From NCBI RefSeq assembly GCF_001641335.1, contig NZ_LVEM01000005.1, forward strand, positions 248,001 to 312,000: a DNA stretch of 64,000 nt, written 5' to 3'. Shown piece after piece: positions 17,291 through 25,752 of this stretch. The stretch's first letter is position 1; every line of letters starts with the position of its first letter. A program made the translations under genes and the position numbers. Source of the DNA: Bradyrhizobium stylosanthis (GTDB lineage Bacteria; Pseudomonadota; Alphaproteobacteria; Rhizobiales; Xanthobacteraceae). The notes under the pieces were generated by a model that saw only the letters and a list, made by a program, of their open reading frames with translations, ran no database searches and was not told the DNA's origin.

Positions 17291-17362
17291 CGTCATTCCG
17301 GGGCGATGCGATAGCATCGAACCCGAGGTTCCGGGTTCTTGCTTCGCGAGCCCCGGAACGAC
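17291..17362. repeat. Palindromic intergenic repeat, GTCATTCCGGGGC type
   Basis: CGTCATTCCGGGGCGATGCG and CGCGAGCCCCGGAACGAC are inverted arms, with an inner inverted repeat around GAACCCGAGGTTCCGGGTTC. It lies in the 5' region of the isomerase gene, between the probable operator and its ribosome-binding site. Confidence 0.8.
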
Positions 17363-17382
17363 AGAACAATGGGAGGGTCTCG

Positions 17383-18012
17383 ATGAAGCTGCACGGCTAT
17401 TTCCGCTCCAGCGCCGCCTACCGCGTGCGGATCGCGCTGAACCTCAAGGGTCTCGGTGCCGAGCACCTGCCGCATCACCTGCGCAAGGGCGAGCAATGCG
17501 CGCCCGCCTATCTCGCCATCAATCCGCAGGGCCTGGTGCCGGCGCTGGAGGACGGGGAAACGGTTCTGACCCAATCGGTCGCCATCATCGAATGGCTCGA
17601 CGAGACCCATCCCAATCCGCCATTGCTGCCCAGGGATCCGCTGCGCCGCGCCAAGGTGCGCGCATTCGCGCTCGCGATCGCCTGCGACACCCATCCGGTG
17701 CAGAATCTGAAGGTGCTGGCGCGGCTGCGCGAGCTCGGCCTCGCCGAGGAGAAGGTCCAGGACTGGGCCGCCTGGGTCAACCGCGAGGGCCTGTCGGCCT
17801 GCGAGACGCTGATCAGGGGCGAGCCGGGTCCGTTCTGTTTCGGCGATGCGCCGACGCTCGCCGATCTCTGCCTGGTGCCGCAGCTTGCCAATGCGCGCCG
17901 CTTCGGGGTCGATGTGTCGGCCTATCCGCGCCTGCTCAAGGCGGAGGCGGCCGCCAAGGCGCTGCCGGCCTTTGCCAATGCCGCACCGGAGAAGCAGCCC
18001 GATGCCGAGTAA
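17383..18012 (+). CDS. Zeta-class GST, maleylpyruvate/maleylacetoacetate isomerase
   Basis: A 209-residue glutathione-dependent cis-trans isomerase. The N-terminal thioredoxin-like domain has YFRSSAAYRVRIALNLKG, the zeta-class active-site block with the SSAAY serine motif, and NPQGLVPALEDG as the glutathione-binding loop. The helical domain follows. Next to gentisate dioxygenase its likely reaction is maleylpyruvate to fumarylpyruvate. Maleylacetoacetate isomerase from tyrosine breakdown is the alternative. GGGAGGG 8 bases upstream fixes the ATG at 17383. The marR start lies inside its last codons. Confidence 0.9.
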   Translation: MKLHGYFRSSAAYRVRIALNLKGLGAEHLPHHLRKGEQCAPAYLAINPQGLVPALEDGETVLTQSVAIIEWLDETHPNPPLLPRDPLRRAKVRAFALAIACDTHPVQNLKVLARLRELGLAEEKVQDWAAWVNREGLSACETLIRGEPGPFCFGDAPTLADLCLVPQLANARRFGVDVSAYPRLLKAEAAAKALPAFANAAPEKQPDAE

Positions 18013-18514
18013 GCCTGCCGCTCCGATCACGATCGACGCGGTCTATGCCGCGCCGGGCTATCTGTTCCGGCGCATGCAGCAGATCGCCGTCTCGATCTTC
18101 ATGGAGGAGTGCAAGGCGTTCGACCTCACGCCGGTGCAATATGCCGCGCTGATCGCGATCCACACCCATCCCGGCATCGATGCGACGCGGCTCTCGGCCG
18201 TGATCGCCTTCGACCGCTCCACGCTCGGCAGCGTGATCGAGCGTCTCCAGGCCAAGGACTATATCGAGCGCAAGCCGGCACCCGAGGACAAGCGGATCAA
18301 GCTGCTCTATCTGACGAAATCAGGCGCGGCGATCCTGCGCGAGATCATCCCCGCCGTCGAGCACGCCCAGGCCCGCATGCTGGAGCCGCTCAAGCCCGCC
18401 GACCGCAAGGCGCTGATGGGACTGCTGACGCAGCTCGTCGACCTCAACAACGAGGCCTCGCGCGTGCCGCTGCGCGCCGAGGATGCGCTGGAGCATCTGG
18501 GGAAGGGCGGGTGA
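18002..18514 (+). CDS. MarR-family transcriptional regulator
   Basis: A 170-residue winged-helix MarR regulator, likely a dimeric repressor relieved by an aromatic acid or aryl-CoA ligand. The wHTH region runs from LTPVQYAALIAIHTHPGIDA to ERKPAPEDKRIKLLYLT. The start overlaps the end of the isomerase gene by 11 bases, so the two are translationally coupled. Two matching 25-base sites before the dioxygenase and hydroxylase genes are its probable targets. The closest functional analogues I can name are regulators of benzoate/hydroxybenzoate operons such as BadR; the ligand is an inference. Confidence 0.9.
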   Translation: MPSKPAAPITIDAVYAAPGYLFRRMQQIAVSIFMEECKAFDLTPVQYAALIAIHTHPGIDATRLSAVIAFDRSTLGSVIERLQAKDYIERKPAPEDKRIKLLYLTKSGAAILREIIPAVEHAQARMLEPLKPADRKALMGLLTQLVDLNNEASRVPLRAEDALEHLGKGG

Positions 18515-18550
18515 GGGGGAGTGGGGCGTTGCGCGCGCCACATTCTCAGT

Positions 18551-18671
18551 GTCGTCCCGGCGAAGGCCGGGACCCATAACCACTGGGAGTAGTTTTGCGA
18601 AGACAGGCAATGACCATCCTGCGCAACAACGACTGCCGCGGCGTATGGGTCCCGGCTTTCGCCGGGACGAC
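18551..18671. repeat. Long palindromic repeat, GTCGTCCCGGCGAAGG type
   Basis: The left arm GTCGTCCCGGCGAAGGCCGG with ACCCATAACCACT and the right arm GTATGGGTCCCGGC with TTCGCCGGGACGAC enclose a unique loop containing TTTTGCGAAGACAGGCAATG. Same family as 14311, 28883, 31253, 57655 and 60846. Confidence 0.9.
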
Positions 18672-18710
18672 AGTAAGGGGGCCGCACCTCATCGCCTCAG
18701 CAGCGGTCTC

Positions 18711-18797
18711 GTAGGGTGGGCAAAGGCGCGAAGCGCCGTGCCCACGATCTCTCTCCCAATAGGCAATGGTGGGCACGCTTCGCTTTGCCCACCCTAC
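18711..18797. repeat. Palindromic repeat, GTAGGGTGGGCAAAG type
   Basis: GTAGGGTGGGCAAAGGCGCG and CGCTTTGCCCACCCTAC are inverted arms, with inner GTGCCCAC/GTGGGCAC repeats. It directly follows the 18551 element, so two repeat families sit in tandem in the 312-base gap between marR and the convergent ligase gene. Confidence 0.85.
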
Positions 18798-18826
18798 GAC
18801 TTCCGAACGTGTGGTGCGGCCTCGGG

Positions 18827-20440
18827 CTACATCCTTAGCAGCGCCTGCCTGTCGATCTTCCCCGTGCCGGTCTTCGGCAGCTCGTCGATGAAGATTACCT
18901 CGCGCGGGTATTTGTACGGCAGCAGCTTGCCCTTGACGTAGTCCTGCAAGCGCCGGGTCGCCTCGCTTTGGTCGGCCGCGCGGTTGTTCATCACCACCAC
19001 CGCCTTCAGCGTCATGCGGCGGTCCGGCAACTCGGCGGCGAACACGGCGCATTCGCGGATATCGGGGTGGTCGGCGAGGCAGAGCTCGACCTCGAGCGGG
19101 TAGACCCACTGGCCGGAGATCTTGATGAGATCGTCGGCGCGGCCGCGGAAGAAGTGGAAGCCTTCGGCATCGCGGACGAAGCGGTCGCCGGTGTAGATCC
19201 AGCCGCCCTCGCGAATGGTCTCGGCCGATTTGTCCGGCCGGTTCCAGTACAGCGGCGTGTTGGAATCACCGCGCACCCACAAGATGCCTTCCTCGTTGTC
19301 GCCGACGTCGCGTCCGTCCTTGTCGCGCAGCGCGACCTCGTAGCCGGGCACGCGCAGGCCCGCGGCGCCGAGCTTCTTCCGCTCGGGACGGTTGGAGAGA
19401 TAGATGTGCAGCACCTCGGTCGAGCCGAGGCCTTCGACGATCTCCAGGCCCGTGAGCGTCTTCCAGCCGTTGAAGACTTCGGCCGAAAGCACTTCGGCCG
19501 CGGAAAGCGCCATGCGCAGCGAGGAGAAATTCGTCCTGTCCGCGCCCTCCGCCTTGGTCAGCGACGTGTAGAGCGTCGGCAGGCCGAAGAACACCGTCGG
19601 CTTGTATTGCTCGATCGCGGCGAAGATCGTGGCCGGCTTCGGCTGGCCCGGCAGCAGCAGCGTGGTTGCACCGGCCGAGAACGGGAAGGTGACGGAATTG
19701 CCGAAGCCATAGGCGAAGAAGATCTTCGGCACCGAGAAGCAGATGTCGCCGGGCGCCAGCTTCAGGATGTTCTGCGCAAAGGCGATCTCGCTATAGGCCA
19801 TGTCGTGCTGGAGATGCACGATGCCCTTGGGCCGGCCGGTCGAGCCGGACGAATACATCCAGAACGCCATCTCGTTGCGGTTGGTGGGCGCTTCAGCGAG
19901 TTCGGCCGAAAATTGCGCGAGCCAGCTCGCCGCCGCGACCGCGGCAGGCGCGGCGTGCTGGCCGACCGCGCCATTGACGACGACCAGCGTCTGCAGCTGC
20001 GTGTCCTTGCACGCCTCCGCGTTGAAGCGCGCGCAGAATTCGGCCTCGGCGACCGCGACGGCAGCGCCGGAATCGGCGAGATAGAATTGCAGCAGGTCCG
20101 GCGGCGTCAGCGTGTTGATCAGCAGCGGCACGAAGCCGGCGCGCACCGCGCCGAAGAACGCGGCGGGGTAGGCCGGGGTGTCGTCGAGGAACAGCAGCAC
20201 GCGGTCGCCGCGCTTCAGCCCCAGCGAGGTGAAGGCATTGCCCCAGCGGCAGGCGTCCGCGCAGAGCTCCGCATAGGTGCGCGTGCCCGCGGGGCCGATG
20301 AGCGCGAGCTTGTCGCCGCGGCCCTGCGCCAGATTGTCGAACAGTACGCGGCTGGCATTGTAGGCTTGCGGAACGGCAAAGCCGATCTCACGCGCGCCCG
20401 TGCTGTCGGCGGGCACCTGGTCACGAATCTCGTTGCTCAT
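18827..20440 (-). CDS. Aryl-CoA ligase, benzoate-CoA ligase family
   Basis: A 537-residue ANL-superfamily enzyme that activates an aromatic acid with ATP and CoA. The phosphate-binding loop is MYSSGSTGRPKGIVHLQHD, the adenylate motif is GLGSTEVLHIYLSN, the hinge region is YTGDRFVRDAEGFHFFRGR, and the C-terminal catalytic lysine is in PKTGTGKIDR. The YSSGSTGRPKGIVH and FGLPTLYTSLT segments resemble benzoate/4-hydroxybenzoate-CoA ligases. Its ATG overlaps the hydroxylase stop as ATGA, so both are co-expressed. In context the substrate is probably salicylate or 3-hydroxybenzoate. Confidence 0.9.
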   Translation of the reverse strand: MSNEIRDQVPADSTGAREIGFAVPQAYNASRVLFDNLAQGRGDKLALIGPAGTRTYAELCADACRWGNAFTSLGLKRGDRVLLFLDDTPAYPAAFFGAVRAGFVPLLINTLTPPDLLQFYLADSGAAVAVAEAEFCARFNAEACKDTQLQTLVVVNGAVGQHAAPAAVAAASWLAQFSAELAEAPTNRNEMAFWMYSSGSTGRPKGIVHLQHDMAYSEIAFAQNILKLAPGDICFSVPKIFFAYGFGNSVTFPFSAGATTLLLPGQPKPATIFAAIEQYKPTVFFGLPTLYTSLTKAEGADRTNFSSLRMALSAAEVLSAEVFNGWKTLTGLEIVEGLGSTEVLHIYLSNRPERKKLGAAGLRVPGYEVALRDKDGRDVGDNEEGILWVRGDSNTPLYWNRPDKSAETIREGGWIYTGDRFVRDAEGFHFFRGRADDLIKISGQWVYPLEVELCLADHPDIRECAVFAAELPDRRMTLKAVVVMNNRAADQSEATRRLQDYVKGKLLPYKYPREVIFIDELPKTGTGKIDRQALLRM

Positions 20441-21603
20441 GCGGTGGCCTCGTCGGCCGCATCCCCGCCGTCGCCTGCACCGTTCTTGGCGGCCTCGTAG
20501 CGCGCCATGAAGGCCGGTGACATGTGGCGCAGCCGTGAATCGTCGATGCGGCCGGAGCGCGTGATGTAGCTGTAGGCGAAATCGAGCAAATTCATCTGCA
20601 TGTGCTGGGCGAAGTGCTCGTACCAGAACGCGCTGGTGCGGGCCGCATTGATGAGCTTTTGCACCACCGGCTTTCGCTCGGCCTGGTAGCGAAGCAGTGC
20701 AGTGGTCAGATGTGCGTCCGATTCCAGCGCCTTGACCAGCGCGATCGCGTCCTCGATTGCAAGCCGCGTGCCGGAGCCGATCGAGAAATGTGCCGAGTGC
20801 AGGGCATCGCCGATCAACACCATGTTCTTGAACGACCAGTGCTCGTTCCAGACCCAGGGGAAATTGCGCCAGACCGATTTGTTGGAGACGAGGCAATGGC
20901 CGCCGAGCGTGTCGGCAAACACTTCCTCGCAGACGCCCTTGGACTGCTCGACGTCCTTGTAGGCGAAGCCATAGGCCTGCCAGGTCGCGTGATCGCATTC
21001 GACCAGGAAAGTGCTCATGGTCGGCGAGTAGCGGTAGTGGTGGGCGTTGAAGGCGCCGCGGTCGGTCTTCACGAAGGTCTGCGACAGCGTGTCGAAGCGC
21101 TTCGACGTACCGTACCAGACGAACTTGTTGGAGGAATAGGACAGCGAGGTGCCGAAATCGCCCTCATAGGCGCGGCGCACCAGCGAGTTCAGACCGTCGG
21201 CGGCGACGATCAGGTCGTGACCATTGAGCTGGTCGATGGCGTGGATCGGCGTATCGAAGCGCGGCGTGACGCCGGCGTCGAGCGCGCGCTGCTGCAGGAA
21301 TCTCAACAGCTCGAGCCGTCCGATCGAGGAGAAGCCGACGCCGTCGATGGCGACGCTGTCGCCGCCGAGGTTCAGCGTGATGTTCTCCCAGCTCTCCATA
21401 TGCGGGGCGATCGCATCGACCGTCTCGGGGTCGTCGGTGCGCAGGAATTCCAGGGCCTGGTCGGAGAACACAACGCCAAAGCCCCAGGTCGCGTCGGCCG
21501 GGTTCTGTTCGAACAGGTCGACTTGATCCTCGGGGTGACGCTTCTTCCAGAGATAGGCGAAGTAGAGCCCACCGGGCCCCCCGCCAATCACGGCGATCCG
21601 CAA
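20437..21603 (-). CDS. FAD aromatic hydroxylase, salicylyl-CoA 5-hydroxylase-like
   Basis: A 388-residue class A flavin monooxygenase. It has IGGGPGGLYFAYLWKKRHPE at the N-terminus, the long-loop segment VAADGLNSLVRRAYE and the second FAD motif VLIGDALHSAHFSIGSGTRL. The segments GGLYFAYLWKK and WGFGVVFSD match the group acting on CoA thioesters (SdgC salicylyl-CoA 5-hydroxylase and the N-terminal half of 2-aminobenzoyl-CoA monooxygenase/reductase). Unlike the fused enzymes it has no C-terminal reductase domain. The start is TTG at 21603 with a strong AGGGAGG 8 bases upstream. It is first in an operon with the CoA ligase. Confidence 0.85.
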   Translation of the reverse strand: MRIAVIGGGPGGLYFAYLWKKRHPEDQVDLFEQNPADATWGFGVVFSDQALEFLRTDDPETVDAIAPHMESWENITLNLGGDSVAIDGVGFSSIGRLELLRFLQQRALDAGVTPRFDTPIHAIDQLNGHDLIVAADGLNSLVRRAYEGDFGTSLSYSSNKFVWYGTSKRFDTLSQTFVKTDRGAFNAHHYRYSPTMSTFLVECDHATWQAYGFAYKDVEQSKGVCEEVFADTLGGHCLVSNKSVWRNFPWVWNEHWSFKNMVLIGDALHSAHFSIGSGTRLAIEDAIALVKALESDAHLTTALLRYQAERKPVVQKLINAARTSAFWYEHFAQHMQMNLLDFAYSYITRSGRIDDSRLRHMSPAFMARYEAAKNGAGDGGDAADEATA

Positions 21604-21617
21604 CGTCTGCCTCCCTA

Positions 21618-21642
21618 ATTGACAGTATACTTACTATCTAGG
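21618..21642 (-). promoter_or_regulatory. Second candidate MarR operator, before the hydroxylase-ligase operon
   Basis: Matches 17237-17261 at 23 of 25 bases. On the minus strand it includes TATACT (21629-21624) as a possible -10, ending 14 bases before the TTG start, so the site touches the ribosome-binding region. The -35 here is weak. The dyad GAYAGTA-N4-TACTRTC can be read across it. Confidence 0.65.
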
Positions 21643-21794
21643 GGTAGACTAATGTGCTCCGGCCTGCCGCGCCAGCGGAATTATCGCTAGGGCACGGCAC
21701 GCCAAAGCTCACTCTCCGGACACGCGTTCGAGGCGTGCCCGAAATCGTCAGGCGTGAATCATAGCCAAACCGCGCCGGATTGACCACCCACCGG

Positions 21795-22010
21795 TCAGAC
21801 GCAGCGCTTCACGTAGACGCCGTTCACCAGCACCCTGGTGCAGCGGACCATTGGAACCGGCTTGCGGACGACGACGGCTGCGTTCGGCCCGGCGCAACCG
21901 GCGCGATAGACGCCGCGGGCGCACACAACCGCATTGGCGTCGGTGGCCTCGAACGTCATGGTCGCGGCGAAGGCGAGGAGAGCGGAAGCGATAAGCAGCA
22001 GTGAACGCAT
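21795..22010 (-). CDS. Small secreted protein, function unknown
   Basis: A 71-residue protein with a signal peptide (RSLLLIASALLAFAA) and a short mature part holding four cysteines in VVCARGVYRAGC and MVRCTRVLVNGVYVKRCV. GGGAGGAC upstream supports the ATG at 22010. The paired cysteines suggest two disulfides in the periplasm. I know similar unnamed small proteins in Bradyrhizobium but no function. Confidence 0.65.
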   Translation of the reverse strand: MRSLLLIASALLAFAATMTFEATDANAVVCARGVYRAGCAGPNAAVVVRKPVPMVRCTRVLVNGVYVKRCV

Positions 22011-22135
22011 GTAGTCCTCCCGGTCTTGTGGTGATTGAAATCGGCTTTGTAAAAGGTTTGTCGCTGCAGGCGCGCGAAAATTCATTCGCGCGCCTCGTCA
22101 TGGCCACGCGTCCGGGCGCGTGATGGTGCCCCGCC

Positions 22136-22969
22136 TTATTGCGCCGCGAACGGAGCGAGCACGTCCTTGCACGCCGGCGACAGCGACGCGGCGTTGTTGG
22201 AGATGCATTGGATGATGCGGCCGCCGCCGGGCGCGACACCGGCGCAGAGCGAGCGGACGTCGGCGCCGCAGGCGGAGCGGACGATGAACAGCTCTTCGCG
22301 CGGCCGCAACGGGCGCAGCACGATGACCGCCGGCGCCGCGGCGGGCGCCGCCGCTGCAGCCGGTGCGGCACCAGCAGCAGCAGGCGCGGCGGCTGCCGCA
22401 CCGCCGCCCATTGCCGCAGTCACGGCCTTGGCGCAGCCCGCCGACACCTTCGCCTTGTTCTTCTCAAGGCATTCGAGCGCGGGCGCGCCGCCCGGCGGCA
22501 CACCGGCGCAGACCTTGGGATAGTCGCCGCGGCAGGCGCTCTTGATCGCGGAGACCTGGGCAGAGCTCGGCGGCCTGGGTGCTGCAGCTTTCGGAGCGGC
22601 GGCAGCCGCCGGTTTGGCTGCGGGTTCGGCGGCGGGCGCCGCTTCCGTTTTTGCAGGCTCAGATTTGGCAGGCTCGGATTTGGCCGGCGCCGCTTCGGTC
22701 TTCGGTGCAGAGGCCGGCTCGACCGCGCGAACCGCGGCCTGGCATCCCGACGACAGGCTGGACATGTTCTTGGCGAGGCATTGGAACGCCTCGACGCCGC
22801 CGGGCGTCACGCTCGAGCAATGCGCCATGAAGTCCGAACGGCACGCGGACCGGATGGCGCTCTTCTGGGCTTCGGTCGGCGATTGCGCCAAGGCTCCTGT
22901 TGCAGTTGCGAAGAGTGCTGCCGCGAGCAACGCCGTGCGCGTTGATGCATGTTTCAACGTGTTGAACAT
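22136..22969 (-). CDS. Secreted protein with three cysteine-rich repeats
   Basis: A 277-residue exported protein: a signal peptide ending ATATGALAQ, then three copies of a roughly 45-residue module. Each module runs from a SAI(R/K)SAC-type helix through (H/V)C(S/A)..PGG to a final (S)GC/AC. Copies begin at SAIRSACRSDF, SAIKSACRGDY and FIVRSACGADV. Ala/Pro/Glu/Lys-rich linkers (AAPAKSEPAKSEPAKTEAAP) separate them. The module resembles the GLG1/cysteine-rich FGF-receptor repeat. Function in bacteria is unknown; a periplasmic or surface scaffold is possible. The start at 22969 is the ATG right before the signal peptide. Confidence 0.75.
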   Translation of the reverse strand: MFNTLKHASTRTALLAAALFATATGALAQSPTEAQKSAIRSACRSDFMAHCSSVTPGGVEAFQCLAKNMSSLSSGCQAAVRAVEPASAPKTEAAPAKSEPAKSEPAKTEAAPAAEPAAKPAAAAAPKAAAPRPPSSAQVSAIKSACRGDYPKVCAGVPPGGAPALECLEKNKAKVSAGCAKAVTAAMGGGAAAAAPAAAGAAPAAAAAPAAAPAVIVLRPLRPREELFIVRSACGADVRSLCAGVAPGGGRIIQCISNNAASLSPACKDVLAPFAAQ

Positions 22970-23230
22970 TGGGGTGAATTCCTGCCCTGTCGGTAACGCC
23001 GACGATTTATTAAAAGTGATGCAAACAATCGTCGCGGGTGATGCCGCGTGCGGCATCATTGGCCGCTTCAGCCTCTACCGCAAGTAGATATTGCCGCTTC
23101 AATTGCGACGTAACTGAGAGCACGGCCCGGATCCGGAGAGCCGCGTGAGCGGAAAGTGCGCAGCGGCTTTCCCTCGCGACAAACGCGAAACGCGTTGGCG
23201 CGGAAGTCATGCTCGAACAAGCGATATGCG

Positions 23231-24232
23231 CTAGAGCTTCACCATGCGCTTGCCGCGGTTCTCGCCGGCGAGCAATCCGATCAGCGCTTTCGGCGTGTTC
23301 TCGAGACCGTCGATGATGTCTTCCTGCACCTTCAGCTTGCCGGATTTCACCCAGCCTTGCAGATCGGCGAGCGCGCGCTGGCTGTCCTTCATGTAGTCCA
23401 TCACGATGAAGCCCTGCATCACGAGCCGCTTCACCACGATCAGCCCGGGCACGCCGCGCGGGCCGTGCGCGGAGGGCGCGCCGTCATATTGCGAGATCGC
23501 ACCGCAGCAGGCGATGCGGCCGTAATTGTTCATCTGTGGCAGGCAGGCTTCCAGAATGTCGCCGCCGACATTGTCGAAATAGACGTCGATCCCCTTGGGC
23601 GCCGCCGCGCGCAGCGCCTTGAACACGGCGCCGTCCTTGTAGTCGACGGCGGCATCGAAGCCGAGCTCGGAGGTCAGCCAGTTGCACTTGTCGGCGCCGC
23701 CGGCGATGCCGATGACGCGGCATCCCTTGATCTTGGCGATCTGGCCGACGATCGAGCCGACCGATCCCGCGGCCGCCGAGACCACGACGGTCTCGCCCTC
23801 CTTGGGCTTGCCGACCTCCAGCAAGCCGAAATAGGCGGTGAGGCCGGCGATGCCGAACACGCTGAGCAGGTGCGTCATCGGCTCGAGCTTCGGCATCTTG
23901 GTCAGATGCTTTGCCGGCACCGCGGCAAACTCCTGCCAGCCGGTGTCGCCGAACACGATGTCGCCAGCAGCCAGGCCCGGTGCCTTTGAGCTCACGACCT
24001 CGGCAATGGCGCCGCCGGCCATCACGCTGTTCGCCTCGACGGCCGAACGGTAGGTCGCGCCGTGCATCCACGCCCGGTTGGCGGCATCGAGCGAGATGTA
24101 ACGCACGCGCAGCAAGGCCTCGCCGTCCTTCGGCTCCGGCATCGCGCCCTCGACCATTCCAAAATGTTCAGGACCGAGCTTGCCGCTGGGCTTTTCCACC
24201 AGCAGAATCTGGCGATTGGTACTGCTGCTCAT
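23231..24232 (-). CDS. NADP-dependent oxidoreductase, zinc-free MDR (CurA/PTGR-like)
   Basis: A 333-residue medium-chain reductase without zinc ligands. The cofactor motif is VVVSAAAGSVGSIVGQIAKI, followed by GIAGGADKC, and the conserved block FDNVGGDILEACLPQMNNYG is typical of NADPH-dependent alkenal/one oxidoreductases such as CurA and leukotriene B4 dehydrogenase. It likely saturates alpha,beta-unsaturated aldehydes or ketones. GAAGAGGGG upstream supports the start at 24232; a longer frame adds 23 residues. Confidence 0.9.
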   Translation of the reverse strand: MSSSTNRQILLVEKPSGKLGPEHFGMVEGAMPEPKDGEALLRVRYISLDAANRAWMHGATYRSAVEANSVMAGGAIAEVVSSKAPGLAAGDIVFGDTGWQEFAAVPAKHLTKMPKLEPMTHLLSVFGIAGLTAYFGLLEVGKPKEGETVVVSAAAGSVGSIVGQIAKIKGCRVIGIAGGADKCNWLTSELGFDAAVDYKDGAVFKALRAAAPKGIDVYFDNVGGDILEACLPQMNNYGRIACCGAISQYDGAPSAHGPRGVPGLIVVKRLVMQGFIVMDYMKDSQRALADLQGWVKSGKLKVQEDIIDGLENTPKALIGLLAGENRGKRMVKL

Positions 24233-24444
24233 GGCGTTCCCCTCTTCGCTAATTTGACGATTATTGATGCAGCTGCCGCAAAGGAAGCGTGCAAGCCGCA
24301 TTCGTTGTGCGCTGCATGAAGGCTAGATCGCGCGTCCTCGTTTCGCAACGGGAACATTGCGCCGTCGCAAGCGCACGCAAAGCGTGTTGCGTGATCGTCA
24401 TATCTGCGACATCATGAAGCGGCCGGTGTAGTGGGGGTCTTTCA

Positions 24445-25743
24445 ATGTCGAACAGGTTTACACAATACATCCTGGCCGCGATGGTGCTGGGCATCATCAT
24501 GGGCTCGGCGATCTACAACTTCCTGCCCGATACCCGCGGTGAGTGGGCCTCCGCCATCAACCTGATCGCCATGATGTTCCTGCGCCTGATCAAGATGATC
24601 ATCGCGCCCCTGGTGTTCGCGACCCTGGTCGGCGGCATCGCCCATATGGGATCGGGCTCCAAGCTCGGACGCATCTTCGCCAAGACCATGGGCTGGTTCA
24701 TCAGCGCCTCCTTCGTCTCGCTGCTGCTCGGCCTCGTGATGGTGAACCTGCTGCAGCCCGGCGCGAACTTCCCGGGTACGCTGCCCCAGGCGGGACAATC
24801 GACCGGCCTGCCGGTGTCGGCGTTCTCGATCGAGAAATTCCTCACCCATCTGATCCCGACCTCGATCGCGGACGCGATGGCGCAGAACGAGATCCTGCAG
24901 ATCGTGATCTTCGCGGTGTTCTTCTCGGTCGCGATGGGCTCCATGCCCGAACGTTCGAAGCCGATCCTGGCGATGATCGACGACGTCGGCCACATCATGC
25001 TCAAGGTCACGAGCTACGTGATGCTGTTCGCGCCGCTCGCGGTCTGGGCCGCCATCACCGCGACGGTCGCCAAGAACGGTCTCGCCGTGCTCTGGAAGCT
25101 CATCGTCTTCATGGGCGGCTTCTATCTCTCGCTGGCGATCCTGTGGGGGATACTGGTGATCGTCGGCTTCGTCGTCATCGGGCCGCGCTATAGCCATCTG
25201 CTGAAGCTGGTCCGCGAACCCCTGATGATCGCGTTCTCGACCGCGAGCTCGGAGGCGGCCTATCCGAAGACGCTCGAGGCGCTCAACCGCTTCGGCGCCT
25301 CGTCGCGGATCTCGAGCTTCGTGCTGCCGCTCGGCTATTCCTTCAACCTCGACGGCACGATGATGTACTGCACCTTCGCGGCCATCTTCATCGCGCAGAG
25401 CTATCACATCGACATGTCGCTCGGCACCCAGCTCGCGATGCTGGCGACCTTGATGATCACCTCGAAGGGCGTCGCCGGCGTGCCGCGCGCCTCCCTCGTC
25501 GTGATCGCCTCGACGCTGGCGCAGTTCAACATCCCCGAGGCCGGACTGCTCATGATCATGGGCATCGACACCTTCCTCGACATGGGCCGCAGCGCCACCA
25601 ACGTGATCGGCAACACGCTGGCGACCTCGGTCGTGGCGAAGTGGGAAGGCGAGCTCGGGCCCGAGCATGAGATGGGACCGGGCGACGCCGTGCCCGGCGA
25701 CTTGGTGCCGGGCGAAGTGCCTGCCATGGCCGGCCATGGTTAG
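24445..25743 (+). CDS. Dicarboxylate/amino acid:cation symporter (DAACS family)
   Basis: A 432-residue secondary transporter of the GltP/DctA family. Diagnostic segments are MIIAPLVFATLVGGIAHMG, the serine-rich hairpin STASSEAAYPKTL, the substrate site GYSFNLDGTMMYCTFAAIFIAQ and DTFLDMGRSATNVIGN. The binding-site asparagine and aspartate are present. Substrates are C4-dicarboxylates or acidic amino acids. An unusual acidic tail follows residue 405 (ELGPEHEMGPGDAVPGD). The next gene, 9 bases downstream, encodes a polar-amino-acid binding protein, an odd partner for a symporter. Confidence 0.93.
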   Translation: MSNRFTQYILAAMVLGIIMGSAIYNFLPDTRGEWASAINLIAMMFLRLIKMIIAPLVFATLVGGIAHMGSGSKLGRIFAKTMGWFISASFVSLLLGLVMVNLLQPGANFPGTLPQAGQSTGLPVSAFSIEKFLTHLIPTSIADAMAQNEILQIVIFAVFFSVAMGSMPERSKPILAMIDDVGHIMLKVTSYVMLFAPLAVWAAITATVAKNGLAVLWKLIVFMGGFYLSLAILWGILVIVGFVVIGPRYSHLLKLVREPLMIAFSTASSEAAYPKTLEALNRFGASSRISSFVLPLGYSFNLDGTMMYCTFAAIFIAQSYHIDMSLGTQLAMLATLMITSKGVAGVPRASLVVIASTLAQFNIPEAGLLMIMGIDTFLDMGRSATNVIGNTLATSVVAKWEGELGPEHEMGPGDAVPGDLVPGEVPAMAGHG

Positions 25744-25752
25744 GAGCGAACC

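Noticed and set aside
18968..20500. A 510-codon plus-strand open frame
   Set aside because: It is fully antisense to the aryl-CoA ligase, which has all ANL motifs. The shadow protein is low-complexity Arg/Gly/Glu/Val.
22139..22945. A plus-strand frame of 268 codons
   Set aside because: It is antisense to the exported cysteine-repeat protein, and its Arg/Gly-rich sequence mirrors the repeats on the other strand.
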